This document shows, one piece after another, positions 51,375-60,519 of a stretch of DNA of 64,000 bases. The DNA lies in assembly GCA_000702245.1 (NCBI GenBank), contig JNKY01000001.1, positions 1-64,000 of the forward strand, read 5' to 3'. The stretch's first letter is position 1. Every line of letters begins with the position of its first letter. Below the pieces are notes generated by a model. That model made no database searches, was not told the origin of the DNA, and saw only the letters and a program-made list of their open reading frames with translations. A program made the translations under genes and the position numbers. The DNA is from Lachnospiraceae bacterium C6A11. Its GTDB lineage: Bacteria; Bacillota; Clostridia; Lachnospirales; Lachnospiraceae.

Positions 51375-52394
51375 ATGCCAATTGTTAGCATTGACAATGA
51401 AAACGATGAACAGAACAGTGCCGACAAGCCATATAATGCCTCCGATATGAGACGTGTACCTGTTGCAGCAGGAGCTGCTGCGCCGGAGAAGGTCGTTATC
51501 AAGAGACCTATGTCCGCACAGGTTAGGGCTTCCTATAAGAGGATGGCCAGAAGAAGAAGGATCAGTACAACAATACGTTATATCATACTTATCATTGTAG
51601 GTCTGATCATGATCTATCCTCTTATCTGGATGGTTGGTGCAACATTTAAGGATAATAGTGAGATCTTCAAAACTATGAATCCTATCCCTGTTAAGACAAC
51701 ACTCAATGGTTATAAGAATGCTGTTAAGAGCTACGGTGGTAGTATCAACATCTGGAAGGCAATGCTCAATACATATTCTTACGTTATTCCTGAGGTTATC
51801 CTTACAGTAATCTCATCAGTAATCACAGCATATGGTTTTGCAAGATTTAAGTTCGTTGGTCATAAGGTGCTTTTCGCGCTTATGATGGCGATGCTCTTCC
51901 TTCCACAGGTTGTACTTAATATTCCTCAGTACCTGCTCTTCAATAAGTTCGGTTGGGTTGGATCAAACCTTTACCTTCCACTTATTGTACCGACGGCGTT
52001 TGCTACTGAGACGTATTTCATATTCATGCTCATCCAGTTCCTGAGGGGCGTTCCAAAGGAAATGGAAGAAGCAGCAAAGATTGACGGTTGTAACTCAGTT
52101 AAGACTCTGGTTAAGATCATCATTCCTATGATCCTTCCGGCAATCGTATCTTGTGCACTGTTTAAGTTTATGTGGTCTTCAAACGACTTCCTTGGACCAC
52201 TCCTTTATGTAAATAATCCGGCAAAATACCCGGCAACTATCTTTGTTAAGCTGTCAATGGATAGTGATGCAGGTTTCGATTGGAACCGAGTTCTTGCAAC
52301 TTCACTTATTTCAATCGTACCGAACATCATCGTATTCTTCGCAGCACAGAATCAGTTCGTTGAAGGTGTTTCTGCAGGTGGTGTAAAGGGTTAA
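51375..52394 (+). CDS. ABC importer permease, MalG/LplC type
   Basis: The second membrane subunit (339 residues) has six helices and the EAA loop EEAAKIDGCNSVKTLVKIII (near 235-254). It begins with an unusual hydrophilic N-terminal extension of about 65 residues (DENEQ-rich, then a basic RMARRRRISTT before the first helix), longer than typical MalG-type proteins. It starts 2 nt after the first permease. No ATPase gene follows, so a shared MsmX-type ATPase elsewhere is expected. Confidence 0.92.
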   Translation: MPIVSIDNENDEQNSADKPYNASDMRRVPVAAGAAAPEKVVIKRPMSAQVRASYKRMARRRRISTTIRYIILIIVGLIMIYPLIWMVGATFKDNSEIFKTMNPIPVKTTLNGYKNAVKSYGGSINIWKAMLNTYSYVIPEVILTVISSVITAYGFARFKFVGHKVLFALMMAMLFLPQVVLNIPQYLLFNKFGWVGSNLYLPLIVPTAFATETYFIFMLIQFLRGVPKEMEEAAKIDGCNSVKTLVKIIIPMILPAIVSCALFKFMWSSNDFLGPLLYVNNPAKYPATIFVKLSMDSDAGFDWNRVLATSLISIVPNIIVFFAAQNQFVEGVSAGGVKG

Positions 52395-52438
52395 TTTTGA
52401 TCCTATTGTTTTGAATTTTTATTAAATGAGGTGGCAGT

Positions 52439-53131
52439 ATGTTGAAGGAAATATTTAGTCCGGACAATCCGGTTTGGAGATTCTTTATCCTTATTGGAAG
52501 AATCTGGTGGCTTAATATTTTGTGGCTGATATGTTCACTCCCTATATTTACTATAGGGGCTTCGACTACTGCCCTCATTTATAGTTGTATGAAGCTGAGG
52601 AAGGACGAAGGATATGTAACAGAAAACTTCTTCAAGTCCTTCAAGCAGAATTTCCGCCAGGGTACATTACTTGGGCTTATCTATATCATCATGGGAGCGT
52701 TGATAGGTTTAGGACTTATCTTCTGGAATCATGCGACGATCCCGGGCTCAAAGCTTGCATGGGCAGTTGTACTTTGCGTAGGTATTCTTTACTTTATTTC
52801 GATATTATATGTATTTGCGATACAATCAAGATTTATAAATACGATCAAGGATACGATCCGTTATTCAATCCTTATGGCATTCACAAACTTTAAGGAGACT
52901 ATATTTATAGCGCTTATAGTTATCGGCCTGGTACTCGCAAATCTGTTTTCTATGATCGTTGTAAACTTTATTACGCTTAATATTGGTATGGCTATCGTAA
53001 TGTATCTCATAGCACTGCATTACGAAGAAGTATTTAAAAAATACATGCCTGAACCGGAAGTGCAGGAATCTTATCTCGATGTTATCGAGAGAGAATCACA
53101 GGCCGGTAAGAAGAAAAAAAGATACAGATAG
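52439..53131 (+). CDS. YesL-like (DUF624) membrane protein
   Basis: A 230-residue protein with about five to six membrane helices. The motif SPDNPVWRFFILIGRIWWLNILWL followed by CSLPIFTIGASTTALIY matches DUF624, the family of Bacillus YesL, which is often next to carbohydrate ABC transporters and polysaccharide-lyase or GH105 genes. Its exact function is unknown; an accessory role in rhamnogalacturonan or pectin uptake is the usual inference. It follows the permeases by about 45 nt. Confidence 0.85.
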   Translation: MLKEIFSPDNPVWRFFILIGRIWWLNILWLICSLPIFTIGASTTALIYSCMKLRKDEGYVTENFFKSFKQNFRQGTLLGLIYIIMGALIGLGLIFWNHATIPGSKLAWAVVLCVGILYFISILYVFAIQSRFINTIKDTIRYSILMAFTNFKETIFIALIVIGLVLANLFSMIVVNFITLNIGMAIVMYLIALHYEEVFKKYMPEPEVQESYLDVIERESQAGKKKKRYR

Positions 53132-53184
53132 ATTGATTTGGAAAGTAATCATAGACGTTAATTAATATATATTTGGAGAAGAAA

Positions 53185-54024
53185 ATGCAGTTAGGACTAA
53201 GACTCCATGATGCCAGGAAATTACCGCTTTCAGAGAGCTTACGTGACGTCAAGGCTCAGGGCTTTAGTTGCGTTCATCTGGCATTATCTAAGATTGAAGG
53301 TCAGACATCTGATATAGATGCGCTGACACCGGGATACGCTATGTATCTCAGACATGAATTCGAAAAAGCAGGACTGGACATAGCGGTCCTTGGAAATTAT
53401 CTGAATCTTGCACATCCTGACAAGGATAAGCTGAAAGAGATCCAGAGAAAATATATGGCTCATCTGAGATTTGCTTCACTTCTCGGATGCAGCGTGGTAG
53501 GTACTGAGACCGGCGCACCAAATCCTACCTACAGCTATGACAAGGAAAGTTGTCACAGTAATGAGGCGCTGGAGGTTTTTATTGAAAATGTTAAACCGGT
53601 AGTTGAATATGCTGAGAAATGTGGTGTTATTCTGGCTATCGAGCCGGTTTACAAGCATATTGTATATAATCCGGAGAGGGCGAGAGAGGTCCTTGACCGT
53701 ATAGCATCGCCTAATCTTCAGATTATTTTTGATCCGGTCAATCTGCTTCATCCGGATAATCTTGACAGAAGGGATGAGGTTATCAGCGAGGCTATAGAGC
53801 TGTTGGGACCGGATATTTCAATTATACACCTAAAAGATTATGTGCTTGAAGGCGGTCAGATGAACTGCCTTGGCTGCGGGCTTGGTGAGATGGATTATGA
53901 AAGGATCGTTGAGTTCGCTGTATCGAAGAAGCCGTATATCCAGGCTACGCTTGAAAATACCAAGCCGGAGAACGCGGTAAGCTGCAGGGAGTATATAGAA
54001 GGACTCGAGAAGAAATATATGTGA
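53185..54024 (+). CDS. Sugar phosphate isomerase/epimerase-like TIM-barrel protein
   Basis: A xylose-isomerase-like TIM barrel of 279 residues. Family features: LGLRLHDARKLPLSE at the start, GFSCVHLALSKIEG, CSVVGTETGAPNP, GVILAIEPVYKHI and IHLKDYVLEGGQMNCLGCGLGEMDY with metal-binding acidic and histidine residues. ATG 53185 follows GGAG at a short distance; the TTG at 53173 is a weaker choice. It probably isomerises or epimerises a sugar released from pectin side chains. The substrate is unknown. Confidence 0.85.
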   Translation: MQLGLRLHDARKLPLSESLRDVKAQGFSCVHLALSKIEGQTSDIDALTPGYAMYLRHEFEKAGLDIAVLGNYLNLAHPDKDKLKEIQRKYMAHLRFASLLGCSVVGTETGAPNPTYSYDKESCHSNEALEVFIENVKPVVEYAEKCGVILAIEPVYKHIVYNPERAREVLDRIASPNLQIIFDPVNLLHPDNLDRRDEVISEAIELLGPDISIIHLKDYVLEGGQMNCLGCGLGEMDYERIVEFAVSKKPYIQATLENTKPENAVSCREYIEGLEKKYM

Positions 54025-54037
54025 GGGCAGGACGGAT

Positions 54038-55180
54038 ATGAGTAAAGAGATTGATGAGAAGATAATGACATATTTTGATTTTCTGCTGGAAAACTCGACA
54101 GCTGAGGCTCCTATGTGGAATATCGAGAAGATACTGGAGGGAAAACCAAACAAGTGGAATTATATAGACGGCTGTATGATCATAGCGGTACTTGCTCTGT
54201 ATGAGATCACCGGAGATGAAAAGTATTTTAAGTTTGCGAAGGATTTCGTGGACTTTTTTGTAGAGGAAGACGGAAACATCAAAACCTACAGCGTTGATGA
54301 GTACAATCTGGACAATGTGAATCCGGCAAGAAATCTATTCTATTTCTACGAGAAGACCGGAGATGAGAAGTATAAGAAGGCTATCGAGCTTGTAAGGAGC
54401 CAGCTTGAAAATATGCCACGTACCAATGAGGGCAATTTCTGGCATAAGAAGATATATCCGTATCAGGTATGGCTTGACGGACTCTTCATGGCACAGCCGT
54501 TCTACATGATGTACGAGACGAAGTTCAACCGTATGGAAAAGTGTCTCGACAGTATTCATCAGTTTGAGAATGTTGTAAGGCTTATGAAGGATCCTGCGAC
54601 AGGACTGTATTATCACGGATACGATGAGTCCAGAGAAATGTATTGGGCCAATAAGGAAACAGGCTGCAGTCAGAACTTCTGGCTTCGTGCGATCGGATGG
54701 TTCTCTGTTGCGCTTGTCGATACGGCTGAAAGTACGGACGAGAGACTGTATTATGAATTCAAATATCTGCAGGGCATCCTGAAGGATCTGGTCGATGCTC
54801 TGGAGAAATACCAGGATGAGAGCGGAATGTTCTGGCAGGTTGTTGATAAACCGGGTGTTCCGGGCAATTATCTTGAAACCTCGGGAACAGCGCTTATCGC
54901 ATATGCTGTCCTTAAGGGCGTAAGACTTGGATATCTTCCGAAAAAATACGAGAAGATCGGACTGGACGCTTTTTACGGCATAGTTGACAAATATCTTGTT
55001 ATAGATGATGACGGAAAGCTTGGACTTGACGGTATCTGCCTTGTTGCAGGACTTGGCGGCCCGTCGAAGAGAGACGGTTCTATGGAATATTATTTCAGCG
55101 AGCCGGTCGTAAAGAATGAGGCAAAGGGCGTAGCACCGTTCCTCCTCGCATATACAGAGATCTTAAGGAGAAGAGACTGA
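54038..55180 (+). CDS. Unsaturated rhamnogalacturonyl hydrolase (GH105)
   Basis: The GH105/GH88 alpha-six/alpha-six barrel enzyme cleaves unsaturated uronate from the non-reducing end of pectin fragments. The 380-residue protein has VWLDGLFMAQPF with the catalytic aspartate near residue 147, WLRAIGWFSVALVD, ETSGTALIAYAVLKG and LDGICLVAGLGGP, which match YteR-type proteins. No signal peptide is present, so it works inside the cell. It is followed 2 nt later by the GH28 gene. The product enters through KduI. Confidence 0.93.
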   Translation: MSKEIDEKIMTYFDFLLENSTAEAPMWNIEKILEGKPNKWNYIDGCMIIAVLALYEITGDEKYFKFAKDFVDFFVEEDGNIKTYSVDEYNLDNVNPARNLFYFYEKTGDEKYKKAIELVRSQLENMPRTNEGNFWHKKIYPYQVWLDGLFMAQPFYMMYETKFNRMEKCLDSIHQFENVVRLMKDPATGLYYHGYDESREMYWANKETGCSQNFWLRAIGWFSVALVDTAESTDERLYYEFKYLQGILKDLVDALEKYQDESGMFWQVVDKPGVPGNYLETSGTALIAYAVLKGVRLGYLPKKYEKIGLDAFYGIVDKYLVIDDDGKLGLDGICLVAGLGGPSKRDGSMEYYFSEPVVKNEAKGVAPFLLAYTEILRRRD

Positions 55181-55182
55181 AC

Positions 55183-56766
55183 ATGAAATTACTGGTTGCA
55201 GGCCTGTTTAACAGGAGTATAACCGTTGAACTTGATAATAACAGCCCTTACTGTATGGATAAGCCTTGCAGTTATTACCTGAACGGCAATAAGGTTAAGG
55301 AGTCCGATCGGAATGTAAATACAATAGACGGACTGACACCGGATACAGATTATGTGCTGAAGGTCTGCGGTGAGGAATTCTGTGAGGAAATATCCTTCCG
55401 TACAAAGAAGGAACTTTGCTGTATAGACGTTCACAACGTCGGCGCAAAGGGCGACGGAGTCAGCAATGATACAGCATTTCTTCAGGCAGCTATCAGTGCC
55501 TGTCCGGAAGGCGGAACCGTCCATATAACAGAGGGAACATATCTTTCGGGACCTCTTTTTCTGAAGAGTAATATCACGATCTGGCTTGACCGGGATGCAG
55601 TGCTTCTTGGGGATTCCGACAGAAGTCATTACCCTGTGCTTCCGGGTATGGTCAGAGAAGAATACGGCTTCTCGGATGAGGTGAGCCTTGCGTCATGGGA
55701 GGGAAATCCTCTCAGCAGCTTTGCATCACTTATCACGGGTATCGGCGTATCGAATGTTGATTTTATAGGAAGAGGCATCATCGATGGAAATGCTGCTGCT
55801 TCCGACTGGTGGGTTGATGTAAATAAAAAAAGAGGCGCCTGGAGGCCTAAGACTGTATTTTTAAATAACTGCAGTAATGTAAGATTTCAGGGCGTTACGG
55901 TAAAGAATTCTCCTTCATGGACAGTTCATCCGTATTATTCAAATAAGGTATCCTTCTTTGATATGGATATCACCAACCCTGACAATTCGCCGAATACAGA
56001 CGGTTTTGATCCGGAAAGCTGCAAGGATGTGGAGATAATCGGCGTCAGAATATCTGTCGGAGATGACTGCATAGCCATCAAGAGCGGCAAGATGTATATG
56101 GGCATAAATCATTATCAGCCGGCGGATAATATTGTGATAAGAAACTGCAGGCTGGAGCATGGACATGGTTCTGTGACGGTGGGCAGTGAGGTTGCAAGCG
56201 GCGTTTCAGGTATAAATATCAGCAAATGCCTGTTCATTGAAACCGACAGAGGACTCAGGATCAAGACAAGGCGCGGCAGAGGCGAGAAGAGTGTTATCGA
56301 TGACGTGAATCTCAGCAACATCCGTATGGAGAACGTAAGGATGCCTTTTACCGTAAATATGTTTTATTTCTGCGATCCTGATGGTCATACAAGCTATGTA
56401 CAGGATCAGAAGCCAAGACCTGTTGACGAAAGAACTCCAAGGATAGGCAGGATATCAGCGAAGAATATCAGATGCACCGGAGTAAACGCATCACTTGTAT
56501 GCGCCTACGGACTTCCGGAGAGACCTATCGAGGAGCTGGAATTTGAAAATATAGATGCAGAGTTCCTGCCGGAAACAGAGAGAAAGGCCGAATGCCCTAT
56601 CATGATGGACGGTTTTGAGAAGATGAACGGCAGATCTGTTTATCTGAAGAACGCCGGTAAGATAACGATAAATAATGTACGTATAAAGGGTGCGGTGAAC
56701 AAGGCACCTGAACTTATAAACGTAGCAGAAGAGAATATAAAGGGACTTTCATATGCAGAAGTTTGA
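55183..56766 (+). CDS. Polygalacturonase-type GH28 enzyme
   Basis: The right-handed beta-helix enzyme has all four GH28 motifs: NTDGFD (near 271), GDDCIAIKSG (near 293), GHGSVTVGSE (near 327) and RGLRIKT (near 356). An N-terminal FN3-like domain of about 75 residues precedes the catalytic part, as in exo-acting GH28 enzymes. With no signal peptide it should be intracellular and act on short galacturonides or rhamnogalacturonides. The 527-residue gene overlaps the next kinase by 14 nt. Confidence 0.93.
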   Translation: MKLLVAGLFNRSITVELDNNSPYCMDKPCSYYLNGNKVKESDRNVNTIDGLTPDTDYVLKVCGEEFCEEISFRTKKELCCIDVHNVGAKGDGVSNDTAFLQAAISACPEGGTVHITEGTYLSGPLFLKSNITIWLDRDAVLLGDSDRSHYPVLPGMVREEYGFSDEVSLASWEGNPLSSFASLITGIGVSNVDFIGRGIIDGNAAASDWWVDVNKKRGAWRPKTVFLNNCSNVRFQGVTVKNSPSWTVHPYYSNKVSFFDMDITNPDNSPNTDGFDPESCKDVEIIGVRISVGDDCIAIKSGKMYMGINHYQPADNIVIRNCRLEHGHGSVTVGSEVASGVSGINISKCLFIETDRGLRIKTRRGRGEKSVIDDVNLSNIRMENVRMPFTVNMFYFCDPDGHTSYVQDQKPRPVDERTPRIGRISAKNIRCTGVNASLVCAYGLPERPIEELEFENIDAEFLPETERKAECPIMMDGFEKMNGRSVYLKNAGKITINNVRIKGAVNKAPELINVAEENIKGLSYAEV

Positions 56767-57769
56767 TCTTATAACACTCGGAGAGATAATGCTCCGTTTA
56801 TCGCCACCGGGCTATGAAAGAATGTCACGTGGTGAGATATTTGATAAGAGAGCCGGAGGCTCAGAATTAAATGTGGCTGCAGGAGCTGCTCTCCTGGGGC
56901 TTAGAACGGGTGTGATCTCGAAGCTGCCTCAGAATGATCTCGGAACCTTTATTAAGAACCGTATCAGATTTGAGGGCGTTTCTGATGACTACCTGATTTA
57001 CGATGATACGGAAGATGCAAGGCTTGGAATATATTATTATGAGTATGGTGCAGCACCGAGGAAGCCGTCTATCATCTACGACAGAAAGAATTCTTCCTTT
57101 ACGAAGATCGACCTTTCGGAGATTCCGGAGGAGATTTATTCTTCAACAAGGATGTTCCACACCAGTGGTATAACTCTGGCTATCTGCGAGAAGTCAAGAG
57201 AGGTTGCCCTCAGCCTTATCAAGAATTTTAAGGAGGCCGGCGCACTTATTTCGTTTGACGTGAATTACCGTGCTAACCTCTGGTCTGAGGAAGAGGCAAG
57301 AGAGACTATCGAGAAGATACTTCCTTACATTGATGTCCTCTTTGTTTCTGAGGAGACAAGCCGCAGGATGATGCAGCGTGAGGGCGCGCTTGAGGACATA
57401 ATGAAGTGCTACGCTTCGGATTACAATGTGAAGCTGGTATGTACGACCCGCAGAACGGTTAAAAGCCCGAAGAAGCATGACTTTACCTCTATAATCTACA
57501 GCGCTGACACAGACAGCTTCTATACAGAAAAACCGTATACCGATATCGATGTTATCGACAGGATCGGTTCCGGCGACGCTTATGTTTCAGGCGTTCTGTA
57601 CGGTTATCTGAAATACAATGATCCGTTCAAGGCGCTTCAATACGGTAATGCTACATCAAGCGTTAAAAATACGATTCCGGGAGATCTGCCGGCCAGTGAC
57701 CGCAAGGAGATAGATAGCATAATCAGCAATCATAATGCAGTCGGAGCTGTCAGCGAGCTTAACAGGTGA
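56753..57769 (+). CDS. Second PfkB-type sugar kinase, KDG-kinase-like
   Basis: A ribokinase-family protein of 338 residues: LGEIMLRLSPPGYERMSRG, GGSELNVAAGAALLGL, FDVNYRANLWSEEEA, and DRIGSGDAYVSGVLYG with the catalytic aspartate. The layout is very close to the kinase at 34317, and it is probably a KDG kinase or a kinase for a related pectin sugar. It overlaps the GH28 gene by 14 nt, so it ends the importer/hydrolase operon. No ribosome site is needed with such coupling. Substrate not proven. Confidence 0.8.
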   Translation: MQKFDLITLGEIMLRLSPPGYERMSRGEIFDKRAGGSELNVAAGAALLGLRTGVISKLPQNDLGTFIKNRIRFEGVSDDYLIYDDTEDARLGIYYYEYGAAPRKPSIIYDRKNSSFTKIDLSEIPEEIYSSTRMFHTSGITLAICEKSREVALSLIKNFKEAGALISFDVNYRANLWSEEEARETIEKILPYIDVLFVSEETSRRMMQREGALEDIMKCYASDYNVKLVCTTRRTVKSPKKHDFTSIIYSADTDSFYTEKPYTDIDVIDRIGSGDAYVSGVLYGYLKYNDPFKALQYGNATSSVKNTIPGDLPASDRKEIDSIISNHNAVGAVSELNR

Positions 57770-57816
57770 TGGATTTTTTTAAATGATGTACCGGAAAACA
57801 TATACTTGAGAATATC

Positions 57817-57844
57817 CCCGCCCACTTTGATGGGCGGGTTTTTT
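57817..57844 (+). terminator. Strong terminator of the pectin import/hydrolase operon
   Basis: CCCGCCCA pairs exactly with TGGGCGGG around CTTTGA, followed by TTTTTT. Confidence 0.95.
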
Positions 57845-57850
57845 ATACTT

Positions 57851-57908
57851 AAAAAGCGAACATATGTACGATTTTTGATTGACGGACGGACCGGTTCAGT
57901 GGTATAAT
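57851..57908 (+). promoter_or_regulatory. GH9 promoter with the conserved upstream element
   Basis: TTGACG (57879-57884) and TATAAT (57903-57908) are 18 bp apart. AAAAAGCGAACATATGTACG (57851-57870) lies eight bases upstream of the -35, the same element and spacing as at 13235. The remaining leader to 58087 (about 180 nt) holds no recognised riboswitch. Confidence 0.75.
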
Positions 57909-58087
57909 ATGAACAGTTGAAATAAAAGAGGAAATATGGCGTTTTTCTTGAATTTTTAGTACATAATTTCGCCGGGCTATGGTAAAATCATATTTAGATG
58001 GTGCTTGGGTGGTATTCCGGCTCTATCGAGTCGTAATATAAGGTTTTTTGCATCAGATTTGGAAAAATGTAAAAAAGGGGATAAAAA

Positions 58088-60499
58088 ATGTTTGGGAGAA
58101 AGATTAAAAAACGGAAAAATCGACTGACAGCGTTTGTTTCGGCTGCGGCGATGTCATTATCTCTCCTGGCTGCAGGCGCAGGAGCAACAACAATTCTTGA
58201 GGGCTCTGCAGGACGCGGGGCAGGAAGTACTGCGGCCGGCGAGGTTTATGCACAGTCTACGAACGGCAGCAGAATCACGTTTAACGGCAGCCGCGAGATC
58301 AAGGACTACAATTATTCGGATATTTCGTACAATTATGCGAAGCTTTTGCAGTATTCGCTTTATCTGTACGACGCAAATATGTGCGGAACGAATGTGGGCG
58401 AGAGAAGCCTCATGAAATGGCGTGACGACTGCCACACCTATGATAAGACAACCTACAGGCGTAAGGATGGCAAGACTGTGAACGTGGATGTTACGGGCGG
58501 TTATCATGATGCGGGCGACCACGTGAAGTTCGGTATCACCGAGGCTTACGCTGCGATGGTTCTCGAGATGAGCTATTACACGGACAAGAAGGCATACGAG
58601 GCAGCCGGACAGACAAATCATCTGAAGACGATCGCAAATCATTTTGACGAGTATTTTAAGAAGTGTATGGTGCTGGATGCATCCGGCAAGGTAGAGGCTT
58701 TTGTTGTGCAGGTCGGCGAGGGTAACGACGATCACAACAGCTACTGGGGCTCACCTGAGAAGCAGACTCAGAGCGGCGGCAGAAAGATCTATTTTGCAAC
58801 CTCCGGCAGTGACCAGTCCACCGACATCGTTGCACTTTCGGCAGCGGCACTCGCACTTCATTATATGAACTTTGGCGACAAGTCGAGCCTCGACTCTGCA
58901 AAGAAGCTCTTCGAGTTCGCAAAGAACAATAATAAGGCTGTAAATACAACTGCAGGCGAGTTCTACCGCTCATCGGGCTGGGAGGACGACTACTGCCTTG
59001 CAGCTGCGCTCCTCTACAAGATCACCGGAGACAGCAGCTATAATAACGAGTTTAATAATTACTGCAATACGACTAAAGGTAACAACATCTACTGGGCACT
59101 CAGCTGGGACAATACAGCACCGGCTATCGGCTACTTCAGAAACGACACAAACGCACTGAAGGCTTCAGCCGATGTTGCGAAGAACTATGTTTCAAATGAA
59201 GGCTATGTATGCCTGCTTGACTGGGGCTCGGCAAGATACAATACAGCACTTCAGTACAGCGGCCTGCTTTACGACAAGGTGACCGGTACGAACACCTACA
59301 GATCTTCGGCAGAGGCACAGATGAAGTTCCTCCTCGGAAATAATTCACAGAAGCAGTGCTTCGTAGTGGGCTACAACAATTATTCGCCGAAGTATCCTCA
59401 TCATGAGGCGGCTTCGGGCTATGGCTTCTCAGAGCTGAACCAGGGCACACATTCTATGGCGCACGAGCTTACAGGCGCACTTGTCGGCGGACCTAAGACA
59501 GACGGAAGCTACGCTGATACAGCGGATGATTACATCTACAATGAAGTTGCTATAGATTACAACGCTACACTTGTTGCGGCTGCGGCAGCTATCTATTCGG
59601 GACATATTAACGAAGGTTCGCAGAAGATCGACCAGAATTATGCGAAGGATAACGGATCGGGTTCGGGTAACGGTGGTTCCGGCAGCAGTTCAAGCAGCTC
59701 GGACGGCATGACCTACACACCGGAAACTGCTTATTCAATTCCGAAGACGACAGGCAACAATGTTATTAAGACAAGCTACAACGGTACAACCGGCTGGTAC
59801 TATGTGAAGAACGGCAAGGTTGATACAAGCTTCACCGGCTTCGCATCAAACAAGAACGGCTGGTGGTACATAGAGAAGGGTAAGGTTACCTTCAAGAAGA
59901 ACAGTGTTATCAAGGGAACTATTAACGGCACGACCGCGTGGTGGTATGTCAGCGGAAGCCAGGTTAAGTTCGTCGATACTGTTGCGAAGAACGAGAACGG
60001 CTGGTGGCGTATCAAAACCGGAAGGGTTAACTTCAATTACACCGGAATCGCCAAGAACGAATACGGCTGGTGGCGCATCAAGAACGGTAAGGTTGACTTC
60101 AACTTCACCGGTATAGCCAGAAACGAATACGGCTGGTGGTACTGCAAGGGAGGCAAGGTTGACTTCAACCATAACTCGGTTGAGAAGAATGCAAACGGCT
60201 GGTGGCGCATCAAGGGCGGTAAGGTAGACTTTAACTTCACCGGACTTGCAAAGAACCAGAATGGCTGGTGGTACTGCAAGGGAGGTAAGGTTGATTTCAA
60301 CTGCAACTCAGTCGAGAAGAACGAATACGGCTGGTGGGTTATCCGCGGCGGCAAGGTTGACTTCAATTTTAATGGAATTGCAAGCAACAAGAACGGCAGC
60401 TGGTACTGCAAGGGAGGTAAGGTTCAGTTTGGCTACAACGGAACTGTATGGTATAATGGACGCAGTTACAGTATTAAGGGAGGCAAGGTAGTTAATTAA
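58088..60499 (+). CDS. Secreted GH9 endoglucanase with wall-binding repeats
   Basis: The enzyme cleaves cellulose or related beta-1,4-glucans outside the cell. A signal peptide (residues 1-40, [19 protein letters not shown]) is followed by the GH9 catalytic domain: [20 protein letters not shown] with catalytic aspartates near 140, [18 protein letters not shown], and the catalytic glutamate in [13 protein letters not shown]. After a serine/glycine linker (near 525-540) come 11 aromatic repeats (GWW..K.GKVDFN) of about 22 residues, residues about 565-803, typical of wall attachment in Lachnospiraceae. RBS AAGGGG precedes ATG 58088. Confidence 0.93.
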   Translation: MFGRKIKKRKNRLTAFVSAAAMSLSLLAAGAGATTILEGSAGRGAGSTAAGEVYAQSTNGSRITFNGSREIKDYNYSDISYNYAKLLQYSLYLYDANMCGTNVGERSLMKWRDDCHTYDKTTYRRKDGKTVNVDVTGGYHDAGDHVKFGITEAYAAMVLEMSYYTDKKAYEAAGQTNHLKTIANHFDEYFKKCMVLDASGKVEAFVVQVGEGNDDHNSYWGSPEKQTQSGGRKIYFATSGSDQSTDIVALSAAALALHYMNFGDKSSLDSAKKLFEFAKNNNKAVNTTAGEFYRSSGWEDDYCLAAALLYKITGDSSYNNEFNNYCNTTKGNNIYWALSWDNTAPAIGYFRNDTNALKASADVAKNYVSNEGYVCLLDWGSARYNTALQYSGLLYDKVTGTNTYRSSAEAQMKFLLGNNSQKQCFVVGYNNYSPKYPHHEAASGYGFSELNQGTHSMAHELTGALVGGPKTDGSYADTADDYIYNEVAIDYNATLVAAAAAIYSGHINEGSQKIDQNYAKDNGSGSGNGGSGSSSSSSDGMTYTPETAYSIPKTTGNNVIKTSYNGTTGWYYVKNGKVDTSFTGFASNKNGWWYIEKGKVTFKKNSVIKGTINGTTAWWYVSGSQVKFVDTVAKNENGWWRIKTGRVNFNYTGIAKNEYGWWRIKNGKVDFNFTGIARNEYGWWYCKGGKVDFNHNSVEKNANGWWRIKGGKVDFNFTGLAKNQNGWWYCKGGKVDFNCNSVEKNEYGWWVIRGGKVDFNFNGIASNKNGSWYCKGGKVQFGYNGTVWYNGRSYSIKGGKVVN
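59770..60490 (+). repeat. Eleven wall-binding repeats in the GH9 enzyme
   Basis: Units of about 66-72 nt encode GWWxxxxGKVDFNxxGxxKN. Aromatic pairs and the GKVDF core are conserved; the last unit ends SIKGGKVVN. Confidence 0.9.
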
Positions 60500-60519
60500 A
60501 AAATATAGGAGGGTTATTT

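Noticed and set aside
57909-58087. Cyclic di-GMP or other riboswitch in the GH9 leader
   Set aside because: Two GGDEF genes made this attractive, but none of the known core words is present.
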